DNA from: Pinguiococcus pyrenoidosus
Taxonomy: Eukaryota; Sar; Pinguiophyceae; Pinguiochrysidales; Pinguiochrysidaceae
NCBI GenBank assembly: GCA_019677205.1
Contig: JAAMXY010002583.1
Coordinates: 1-15,132, forward strand
DNA: 15,132 bases
Reading direction: 5' to 3'
Shown: positions 7,937 to 15,132 of the stretch, in pieces
Position numbering within the stretch: the stretch's first letter is position 1
Layout of the letters: every line of letters starts with the position of its first letter
Translations under genes and position numbers: made by a program
Notes under the pieces: generated by a model
The model's database searches: none
What the model was told of the DNA's origin: nothing
What the model saw: the letters and a program-made list of their open reading frames with translations, nothing else

Positions 7937-10900
7937 ATGCAGTCAGATGCCTCGGAGGACGAAGAATGGTACGCGAGGCGCCTTCGCCGCGAGGAAGAGA
8001 AGCGGCGCCAAGAGGAGCAGCGCCTGCAGAACTTGGACTTCGCGACGGCCGCGAGTACCATCTTCAAGCTGCCGTCCAAGCCTCTGCCCAAATCCAGCGC
8101 TCAGAGCTCTCTGGAGAGTCGTGACGACGACGACGAGTCCCTGGAAGGGAGCATGCCCGAACCCAGCAGGACGCGGAGGCCCATGAGCAAAGGTGCGAAG
8201 TTCGGAGATGCCTGGAGGGAGATGAGTAGAATGCCCAGGCCAGTGAGACTAACGTGCAGAATCGCCACTGCACCAGCAGCTCAAGAGGCGATCGCTAGCG
8301 AGCTTGAAAGCGGCAGAAGAGCACTGGAGTTGGAGTTGGAGCTGGAGCTGGAGCGGGAAGGCTCGGAAAGCAGCGCGGTCAGCCCGATGGGCGGCGCGTC
8401 CAAGATCGTCCTGGAGAGGCACTTCCGCGATGATTCTCTCCATCTTCCCACTGCATTGCAGGCCGATGACGACGCGAGCATGTCGTCCCTGAGTGACGCG
8501 TCTTCCGCGCCGCCAGACAGGAAGGGAGAGAAGCTTCCGTACCGGACGCGATGGGCTCCGGATGATGCCCAGCTGGACGATGCCTCCGCACGCTCGATGC
8601 TTCTTCCCCCCTCTCCCGACGCGGCAGACTCGCCGAGAGGGGATCGTCCCAGCGGCGGCGCTCTCGTCGCGCCCGAAGGAGACCTCGATGCTCACGTGGA
8701 GGCGACAGCTGCGAAAGCTGCGGAACGAGCCGACGACTCTCCGAAGCCTGGGCCTTTCACCCACAGCCTCTCGGCCGCATCGCTCGTAACGGTGGACGAC
8801 GTAGACTCGGAGGTACATGACTTTGCTAACGAGATAGATTTGCGGACTCCTTCTCAGTCCAGCTCTTCTATGCAGCAGGAGCTGAGCGCCAGACGACGCG
8901 AACACCAGCTACATGCAAAGCAAGCGCAGAGAAGAGCGAGGGAGAGACGAGCAAGGGCTGCCAAAACTTCGTCCAGTCCTGGTTCAGAGTCGGGGAAGCA
9001 CACGACGCCGTCCAAACGAGAGGACCGACTTGCACACGCTCCGCCAATGGACGGGGACGCCAGCAAAGGATCTCCACAAGGACAACGACGCTTGCAACAG
9101 ATGCCGAGCATTGTCCACCAAGAGACCCGAGACGGTCGGGCTACCGAAGACACCAGGGGCTCTCGAAGATCCAGCTCAAGATCAGGATCCTCGGAATCCA
9201 CTTACGCGCGGCGGCAGAGATCGGCGTCTTCTAGCGCACACCTGTCACATGCGGAGCCTTCCTGCCCGAAACCAGTGCGCAAGCTATCTGGCGTGGGCCT
9301 ACCAGATCCAGACGCCGATCTCTTCACCAGGCACTCACCTCCTTCCTCTCGTGAAAGCCAGTCAAGGCGTTCCTCTCGTGAAAGCCAGTCAAGGCGTTCC
9401 TCTCGTGAAAGCCAGTCAAGGCGTTCCTCTCGTGAAAGCCAGTCAAGGCGTTCCTCTCGGGAAAGCCGGTCAAGGCGGAAGCGTCAGCCAGAGCCCAGCA
9501 CGACGCCCCGCGAAACGAAGGACGAGACTGAGGACCGCGCGATCCACAGAAACAGTCCACAAGGGAAGTCAGAATTGGGGAGCCCCGTCGCCGATGATAA
9601 GCGCCTCCCGGAGAATGGCGTCGACGGGGCAGCGCAAGTGTCGCCTGCGCACTCGGCGCAGGTGTGGAAGAACCAAGTCCAGAAGACACGTTCGCCGGGT
9701 CGGCGAAGACGGGAGACCGAAAAGACCGCAGAGACCAGAGAGACCGGAGAGACTGGGGAGACCGGAGAGACCGGAGAGACCGGGGAGCCTGTCGAAGCAA
9801 GCTCTCCCGCTTCTGCAGACCAGCAGGAAGGGAACTCGCCACAACATGCTAAAGTCCATCCATCGACGGCAGAGAGCACGTCGCAGATGGATTCCGGCGC
9901 TCCGCTTGGCGACCCTGAAAAAGCGAGGGGTACCGCGGGGAGCCCAACGGCCACGGTTGATGAAAAGGAGAGGCAGCATGGGCGCAGCGAGTGGCAGGAT
10001 GACCACATCGAAAGAGTTGATCCCGGCAAGACGATTCGGCCCAAGATACACGTTGCAGCACCGCTTTACGCCAACTACATTGCCGAAGCCTTAAATCTAA
10101 GGCTGCGCGTCGAAGACCTGGAGGCTGCCAATCGCAAGTTGCGAATCCAGCTGGAAAAGGCAGGCGAGGGAGCTCCTGCCCCCAGCACCAGCCAAGACAA
10201 GACCGAGGAAACGCTTTGGCAAGGGAAGGCACAGGAGCAAGCGCTGCTGATCCGAAAGCTTTGTCGCCAGAACGCCATACTTAGGGACAGCGAACGCATG
10301 CTGCAGCAGCGTGTTCAGGCGCTTTCGGTGCTGTCCCCATGTGCCTCACCGAGCAAACGTCCCGATGCACAGGACCACAAGCCTAAAGCAGACCGAGAGA
10401 GCGAGAGCCCACCGCCGGCGCATTCCCGATGGAGAGGACCCGGCGCCAGCGATGCGAGACGAAAGCAAGCAAAGAATCCGAAGCGGACTGGCCACGGCAG
10501 GATCATCGCGCGAAGCCAATCCTCGGCGGTACGCTCGGCCACGTTTTTCTTTGGTGTGGGAATCTAGCCACGAGAACGAGGGGGCTTTGTCTTTGCGTTG
10601 CGTTTTTTGTGGCTAGGTGGTTCATGCTAATGTAAGGGCTCTCTTTCCTATTCAGTCGTACGGGGAGCGCCAGCGCGTCAGCTACGAGCTACAGAAGGAA
10701 GTGGATGCGCTTAGGGAGAAGCTGCTAAGGAGCGAAGCGGCGTTCTCGAGGAGCATCCAGCGAGAGAAAGCGTTGGAGGAAAGGCTTCGCGCCACGACGA
10801 AAGATGCCCGAGAACGGGTCAAGGTATTCGCTCAGCATGCTGTCTGTTCTGCTCCCTGCTCCAGATCCTCGGGCTCTGACTTCCGGTGCTTGCAGGAAGC

Positions 10901-11036
10901 TACCAGTGCGCTCGAAAGACTGCAGAGAGTGCGTCGGGGCAGCCAGGAACTGCGCAACGCCGCAGTCAAAGGACTGAAGAGGAAAGCACAAGGCATCGGG
11001 GGTTTCGGCGTGCGCTCCCGCAAGGCAGAATCATGA
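7937..11036 (+). CDS. Large disordered Arg/Ser-repeat protein with C-terminal coiled coil (3 exons, 966 aa)
   Basis: Not a family I recognise. Exons are 7937-10528, 10656-10823 and 10896-11036; all junctions are phase 0, with clean acceptors (ttcctattcag, gtgcttgcag). The N-terminus (MQSDASEDEEWYARRLRREE) is acidic, then a charged helix. The middle (about 50-700) is rich in Ser, Arg, Glu and Pro and probably disordered. It includes a LE repeat (about 130-139), five tandem copies of SSRESQSRR (470-514) and an ETG repeat (599-616). From Tyr711 to about 800 (YIAEALNLRLRVEDLEAANR) and through exons 2 and 3 the sequence has coiled-coil heptads (LQKEVDALREKLLR, LERLQRVRRGSQELRN). The tail is basic. 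A cytoskeletal, ciliary or splicing-speckle role could be imagined from the coiled coil or the RS repeats, but neither is shown. The start is supported by an in-frame TAG just upstream. Confidence 0.8.
8324..8353 (+). repeat. YTGGAG hexamer repeat, 5 units, coding (Leu-Glu)n
   Basis: Five hexamers alternating ctggag and ttggag encode a Leu-Glu alternation near residues 130-139 of the coiled-coil gene product. It is a coding microsatellite inside an otherwise helical charged stretch. Confidence 0.85.
9343..9477 (+). repeat. 27-nt tandem repeat, 5 copies, coding SSRESQSRR
   Basis: The unit starts at 9343, 9370, 9397, 9424 and 9451. The first four copies are identical; the fifth has two substitutions (gtgaaag to gggaaag, ccagtc to ccggtc). 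It codes an Arg/Ser motif like the RS tracts of splicing factors. Because 27 is a multiple of 3 and the unit has no stop, other frames also stay open here, producing long shadow frames on both strands. Confidence 0.95.
9731..9784 (+). repeat. 9-nt tandem repeat, 6 copies, coding (Glu-Thr-Gly)n
   Basis: Six units of GAGACCGGA-like sequence with single-base variants start at 9731, 9740, 9749, 9758, 9767 and 9776. They encode ETR followed by five ETG triplets (residues 599-616), in the disordered middle of the coiled-coil protein. Confidence 0.9.
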
Positions 11037-11262
11037 AGACGGGATGCCGAAGGCGTCTTACGTGATTGATCTGTGGGTATCCCCTCGCTCCCAGGACCAA
11101 ATAAGGCCATGCCTCTTCTCTTTGCTACTCGAATCGATTGGTCTTCTCTTTTTACACAAGAACCAGCTGCACAGAAGACGCCATTGCCATGCTGGTTCTG
11201 GGTTTCTCTCCCTTTCCACCTACAATCCTAAGGCATCTGCCTGTCCTTTCGAGCTTCCTCTT

Positions 11263-11300
<38 letters not shown>

Positions 11301-11403
11301 TCGTTGACTTGTGGTAGGCTTAAAAAAACCCCAAAACTCGGCTGATCCGGACAAAGGGGAACGTGGGACATCGCAACATACTTCCATGGGAGCCCTTGGC
11401 AAA
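11037..11403. other. Convergent intergenic region between coiled-coil and GPHR genes
   Basis: Both flanking genes end here, so it holds two 3' UTRs. Visible content: an AAATAAGG stretch near 11098 that could serve as a polyadenylation signal for the plus-strand gene, the (CGT)11 microsatellite, and an A7 run at 11322-11328. No gene is supported. Confidence 0.6.
11264..11298. repeat. (CGT)11 trinucleotide microsatellite
   Basis: Eleven perfect CGT units plus CG, in noncoding sequence between the stop codons of two convergent genes. It is likely to vary in length between strains. Confidence 0.97.
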
Positions 11404-13436
11404 TCACGGCGGCGTGGCGTTCACTTCACCTTCCCAGTCGCCTTCATCGACATCAAGAAGGGAGTCTCGGAATCCGTCCATCCCACCGGCGTAGGCGGCA
11501 AAGTCAGCCGGCTCTCTCGACCGCGTGGAGTGATGAGAACTTGCGCTCGACGTTCGACTCCGCAGCGCGGGGCCATGGTCATGGAGATTCTGAGCTTCTA
11601 CGTCCTCGTCGCCTGGCAGGATACTCAGGGCTGTTGTGCAGTCCGACAGGGTCCATGTCGTCACTCGAGTCTCATGGATACTGTACAGGACTGCGGCCGA
11701 CAAGATCGTGCTGATGAGGAAGATGGAATCGAACCACGTGTTGTAGAAGTCGAAGTGGATGCGGCCGTTCGCTCCCCCAAGAGCCATGGTCACCGCCTCC
11801 CGCAGGCGCTTGGGCAGCTCGATGCGCAGCATCATGACGACTGCGATGAAGAAGCTTCCCGCAACCTCCGTGATGAGCAACGCAGACGTGGCCGTGCTTA
11901 GCGTCCTGACGCCAGCGCGGGAGATCTTGTGCACCGCGATTAGGAAGGCCCGCGCCTGGAAGATCATCAGCACCCCGATGAGCGTGAAGCTGACGGCACG
12001 AAACCATCCCCGTCGACTGCTTCCCAGCCCAATGGCCTGCTCGGCAAGCTCCATGACGAGGTAGGACACGCCTTGCTGAGCTTCCTCGACTTCCAGTCGA
12101 CGCCCTGACTGGAGGCCCAGCTCATCGCCGGCGCTCAGCATCACGCCGGCCACCACGGTCTTGACCGCGACCAGCATGCGCACGACGCAGTACAGAGACA
12201 GGCCCCAGCCCACCGAGGTGACGCACTTGCCGGAGAGCGTGCGCGCCCTTTTGCGGACGTTGTACGCCTCCCGCGTCTCCTCCAGCTCGTCTTTCAGGTC
12301 CTCGCAGAGTCGCTCCAGCATGCGCAGCTCGGCGTCCTCCGCCCGGCGGCGCGGCCTGCGGATCCCGGTCCGGCTGGCCTCGCTCTGGCGGCTCCTCTCG
12401 AGCAGCGTGGCCGAGGTGCGCAGGTACGTCGCTTGTGTTTCTCCGCTGTCCTTCTCTCGCGCGATGAGCAGCGACTGCGCCGCCTGGAGGCGGTGCTTCT
12501 GGTCGCGAAGGATCTGCCGGGTGACCGGCTTGAACAAGGGCAGCAGGCACGTGAGCGGGAAGTTGACCGCGCCAAAGCCACTGAGCACGGCCATGGACGC
12601 CACTCCGACCACGGCGAGCCGCGAGATCAGCTCTGTCATGAGGTCTGCGCCGCCCTGCGGCAGATCATGGATCTCCTCGACCAGCGTGCGGTGCTGGCCG
12701 GTGCGAATGCCCTCCAGGGTGGTCTGCTGCACCTCGTTGATGGGCAGCGTCCGCAGGCCCATCCAGAACGCGGTGAGGAACATCCACACGCACAGCAGGG
12801 CAAGAACGGCCGACGGCGCCGCGCCGTATCGTCGGCGTCGGAAGCTGTAGAACGGCAGAAGGAAGGGCACGAGGAACACCAGGCTGAAGATGGTGGTCCA
12901 CAGGAGGACTCTCCAGAGCGTCGCTCTCGACGTGTGCGCCGTCACGCCCATGACCTCCAGCAGCAGGAGCAGCAGCATGCAGAAGCCGCAGGTCAGCGTT
13001 GCCGAGAAGACGTGGCCCACGATGTGCAGCTCTCCCGCCCTTGGGAGACTACAAGACCGGCGCAAGGCAAGAGAGGGGCGTCAGACGCACGTGGTGCACG
13101 GGAACTGCACTGGACGGAAGTTGACGGAGATCGGACTGGACGGATTCGGAAGTGGACTGAAACGAAAGGAAAAGGGACAGCAGCTGTGGTGTCACTGGCA
13201 ACGAGGCAGAAGCCTTTGTCCAGCACGTTGTGCGCGACCCACGCGCTTTCCAGGGGGCGCAAGGCAGGCTGCGTCTCTCCCGGTCGCTCTCCGTGAAGGA
13301 TGCTGTGCTCGAGCGTGCAAGCCAAGCGCGTCTGTTACCTGCGGCCATGGAGAATCGCGATGCAAAAGTATCGTCGACACAAGGAGTAGATGCCCGCGGC
13401 GGCAGCAACGTAGAACAGCGCGTCCAGGAGCCACAT
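11404..13436 (-). CDS. GPHR: Golgi pH regulator / GTG family protein (GPHR, GPR89-like), 2 exons, 580 aa
   Basis: Multi-pass membrane protein of the GPHR/GTG family: an anion channel needed for Golgi acidification in animals, reported as GTG1/GTG2 in plants. Exon 1 is 13436-13339 and exon 2 is 13048-11404, joined CGC AG|gtaaca...ttgtag|T in phase 2. A second acceptor (ccaag, 4 residues shorter) also keeps frame. Exon 1 supplies the first helix (MWLLDALFYVAAAAGIY), expected at the N-terminus of the family. The family signature LSGFGAVNFP lies at 188-197. It is followed by the long cytosolic loop with a coiled-coil part (about 268-300), a helix GLSLYCVVRMLVAVK, the C-terminal block SFTLIGVLMIFQARAFLIAVHK, and HFDFYNTWFDSIFLIS near 464-479. 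About nine transmembrane segments can be counted. At 580 aa it exceeds the usual 450-540: there is an extra 25-30-residue insertion before the signature and a Ser/Arg-rich tail of about 90 residues. Confidence 0.93.
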
Positions 13437-13581
13437 GCTGAGAGCTCGACGCGATCCTTAAGCGCCGTTGGAGCGCCGCATTTCCGAGTTGTGGCCCTTT
13501 CTTTCCACCGCTTCTCAAGGCTTTTCAGCACTGCGACACTTTTCTTTTCTTCCGGGTTTTCCGCTTCGAATCCGCTTTTTT

Positions 13582-13623
13582 TTGGCTTTCGGTTTGGGTG
13601 AAGAGGAGACTTGGCTTTCGGTT
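13582..13623. repeat. 13-nt direct repeat, 29-nt spacing
   Basis: ttggctttcggtt occurs exactly at 13582-13594 and 13611-13623, about 150 bp upstream of the GPHR start codon. It may be a paired transcription-factor site; no known motif is claimed. Confidence 0.6.
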
Positions 13624-14153
13624 GACTGCTGGGGTCGACAGACCCGAGACGGATCTCGTGAGGATCGCAAGGACGTGTCGTCTTGTTGTGGCTGAAAGAT
13701 GGGAGAATAGAGGAGCAGAAGAGAAGATGAAACGACCGTGGCAAGGGCAGAGCGCTATCCTTGCATCCTACGCGATCCATAACACATGCGAGGCGCCGAA
13801 CGCAGAACTCAGGAGTTTCAGTTCCATTCTTGGCATTCTTTTGATTCTTATTTGAACTTGCGGCAGTTGCGCTCTGAAACGGCGACCCGGCTCGCTGCTG
13901 CTGCCTGGTGCTTAATGCTTCGGTACTCGAAGGGTACGTGTAGGGCAGCGGAGTACGCGGCGCTACTAGGACGTTTCGAAAATCGTTGGAACTCGGAGAT
14001 TGGTCCCCCACCCAAAGTTGCCCTCGGTTGGCAGTTGGGACGAAAATCGCCCTGCGGCGGCTGAAGCATGCCTCTGGAGCGAAGAAGCACTATTTCAAAA
14101 TAAAGTGGGGCGCAGGCCTAAAGTATGCTCGAGTCCAACCGCCACGCTCCCGC

Positions 14154-14207
14154 CATTGGGCACTTCACCCGGGACTAGTCGTTTCCTCTACGGCATTGGC
14201 TCACGTG
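14154..14207. promoter_or_regulatory. CCAAT-type and G-box (CACGTG) motifs
   Basis: CCATTGG at 14154-14160 and ATTGG at 14195-14199 are inverted CCAAT cores, and CACGTG at 14202-14207 is a palindromic G-box/E-box that bZIP or bHLH factors bind in many eukaryotes. They lie about 430-480 bp upstream of the plus-strand start at 14632. Short motifs like these also occur by chance. Confidence 0.3.
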
Positions 14208-14544
14208 CCTTTCGGCGCGCGTCGCTATCCGGCGCGTGCACAGCAGGCCCATGGCGGAATTCAAAGGGGATGCGCGTGGGAAGCAAGGTCCCCACCAGCG
14301 GACCAAGTCTGCTACATGCTGCGCCGATAACCTCCACTTGAAAGCGCCACAGAATCCCGCCCGTGTCGCCACCAGCCGCCGCGCGACGCGCCTCTTTCCC
14401 GCTGCTCCCGCCTCTCCCGCCCCCGTGGCCGCGGCGCGCCATTCCGGAAGCTGGCGCCGCGGCCTGACTCGTAGCCGAACAAGGGACAGTTGGGGCCAAA
14501 GCTTCGGAGACGGAGACCAAAAACAAAGGGAACGACTAGTTCCG
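14170..14544. repeat. Imperfect 20-bp inverted repeat enclosing about 335 bp
   Basis: Segments 14170-14189 and 14525-14544 are reverse complements at 17 of 20 positions, with a perfect core actagtcgtt (14174-14183) and aacgactagt (14531-14540). The spacing and total length (375 bp) would fit a small nonautonomous transposon (MITE), but no clear target-site duplication is visible at the ends. Confidence 0.35.
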
Positions 14545-14631
14545 TGACCGGACGGCCGCAGGGCCCCTTGCGCGCACCTCGCAGAGGCGCGCCGCGCGTC
14601 GCCGAGGCTTGTCGAGCCCGCGCGCGGAACC

Positions 14632-15132
14632 ATGGAAGGCTTTGGCGCGCCTTCCGAAGCCGACGACGCGTTCGCGACGTCCGCGCCCGACGCCATTTTA
14701 TCCAACTTCCCGCCACCGTGGCACTCCTTCATCACGGACGGGGCCTCGGCGATGCCGCCGCAGGCCGTCGCTGCGCCGGGACCGCCCGTGTGGACCAACC
14801 AGGCCTGGGAGGAGCCGCTGTGGGCGCAGGCGCCCGTGCTGCAGATGGCCGCCAGGCCCGTTGAGCCCGACGGACTGCCGCAGCAGATGGGAGCCGAGCA
14901 GTACTACCCGCCGGAGCAGGTGCGTTGGAGAACCCCGCCACGGCACAAAAGGACTCCAGGCCGCCTGGAGCTTCCGGTGGAGGCCTCCGTGACCGTCTTG
15001 CGCGCGCAGATGTACCCGACGGACGGCGTGCTGAAAACCATGTTTGACGAGCCGGAGCGCGACTTTCAACAGCAGCAAAACGGTACGTCTCGTTGCCCGA
15101 GGCTGCAAGAGACGAGGCTGGCTTGGAGGGCG
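14632..15132 (+). CDS. Unrecognised Pro/Ala-rich protein, 5' part, runs off the window
   Basis: An ATG at 14632 in a strong context (aaccATGG) opens a frame that has no stop through to the window end (167 codons). The product starts MEGFGAPSEADDAFATSAPD and is rich in Pro, Ala, Gln, Trp and Glu, with no domain I recognise; it looks disordered. Two splice donors are likely: gtgcgt at 14920 (after CAG), pairing with gcgcag ending at 15009 to give a 90-nt in-frame intron, and gtacgt at 15083 (after AACG). If both are used, the first exon encodes 96 residues and the second starts MYPTDGVLKTMFDEPERD. The donors match the GTRCG type of the other genes here. It is divergent from GPHR. The rest of the gene is needed to identify it. 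Confidence 0.5.
   Translation, partial: MEGFGAPSEADDAFATSAPDAILSNFPPPWHSFITDGASAMPPQAVAAPGPPVWTNQAWEEPLWAQAPVLQMAARPVEPDGLPQQMGAEQYYPPEQVRWRTPPRHKRTPGRLELPVEASVTVLRAQMYPTDGVLKTMFDEPERDFQQQQNGTSRCPRLQETRLAWRA

Larger units (their letters stand above)
13437..14631. promoter_or_regulatory. Divergent intergenic region upstream of GPHR and the gene at 14632
   Basis: Nearly 1.2 kb between outward-facing start codons. No convincing gene is seen on either strand; a minus-strand frame through about 13519-14011 has no recognisable domain and overlaps GPHR exon 1 out of frame. The GPHR-proximal part (13495-13600) is T/C-rich. The distal part holds CCATTGG (14154-14160), ATTGG (14195-14199) and CACGTG (14202-14207), plus a 20-bp inverted repeat. 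Both promoters and possibly a small mobile remnant are likely here. Confidence 0.5.

Noticed and set aside
8812-8856. Possible 45-nt intron (gtacat...ttctcag) in the coiled-coil gene
   Set aside because: Has a CTAAC-like word, but only a few nt from the donor, and is shorter than any other intron here; the frame reads through with a sensible coding sequence.
8913-10094. 393-codon plus-strand frame within the coiled-coil gene
   Set aside because: Kept open by the 27-nt and 9-nt repeats, which have no stops in any frame; the other frame continues into the coiled coil across good splice sites.
12433-13296. 287-codon plus-strand open frame opposite GPHR
   Set aside because: Antisense to conserved GPHR helices; composition is Arg/Gln/Glu-rich shadow.
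13049-14011. 320-codon minus-strand frame upstream of and overlapping GPHR exon 1
   Set aside because: Out of frame with the GPHR exon that encodes the expected first helix; low-complexity and without motif.
14041-14140. Possible tRNA-like or small RNA segment
   Set aside because: No T-arm consensus or cloverleaf could be drawn.

Overview
The window looks like a piece of a GC-rich nuclear genome from a microbial eukaryote. Support for this: most genes only make sense when short introns (53 to about 290 nt, most 60-130 nt) with GT...AG ends and CTRAY-like branch points are removed; start codons have A or G at -3; a secretory signal peptide is visible; and the families present (GPHR/GTG, PH-START, MAPEG, class 3 lipase) are eukaryotic or widespread in eukaryotes. 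An alga or another protist is plausible, but the lineage cannot be fixed from this sequence. I saw no rRNA, tRNA, CRISPR array, insertion sequence or prokaryotic operon signal.

Layout. (1) 212-2428, plus strand: a seven-exon secreted or membrane-anchored class 3 (diacylglycerol-lipase-like) lipase of 598 aa. (2) 2579-5275, minus strand, convergent with the lipase: a single-exon 898-aa protein with an unusual order of PH domain, START lipid-transfer domain, membrane hairpin and a C-terminal 2-oxoacid-dehydrogenase-E2/chloramphenicol-acetyltransferase-like domain that lacks the catalytic histidine. (3) 5276-6966: about 1.7 kb without a convincing gene. It holds an octameric YGTTAGGG telomere-like array, a 9-nt tandem repeat, a purine-rich stretch, a 38-nt pyrimidine tract and two small hairpins. 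(4) 6967-7561, minus strand: a three-exon 145-aa MAPEG-family membrane protein, reconstructed here from exons too short to stand out as open frames. (5) 7562-7936: a divergent promoter region with a perfect 11-bp hairpin. (6) 7937-11036, plus strand: a three-exon, 966-aa largely disordered protein with Arg/Ser repeats and a C-terminal coiled coil. (7) 11037-11403: a convergent intergenic region with a (CGT)11 microsatellite. (8) 11404-13436, minus strand: a two-exon, 580-aa GPHR/GTG (Golgi pH regulator) protein. (9) 13437-14631: a divergent intergenic region with CCAAT and CACGTG elements and a 20-bp inverted repeat. (10) 14632 to the window end, plus strand: the 5' part of an unrecognised Pro/Ala-rich protein.

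Four of the six genes encode lipid-acting or membrane proteins (lipase, PH-START protein, MAPEG, GPHR). A shared pathway is not shown; each has its own promoter and they are on mixed strands. The most unusual item is the PH-START-TM-E2-like fusion. Second is the preference for 5' splice sites with C at +4 (GTGCG/GTACG), seen in 7 of 11 well-supported introns.
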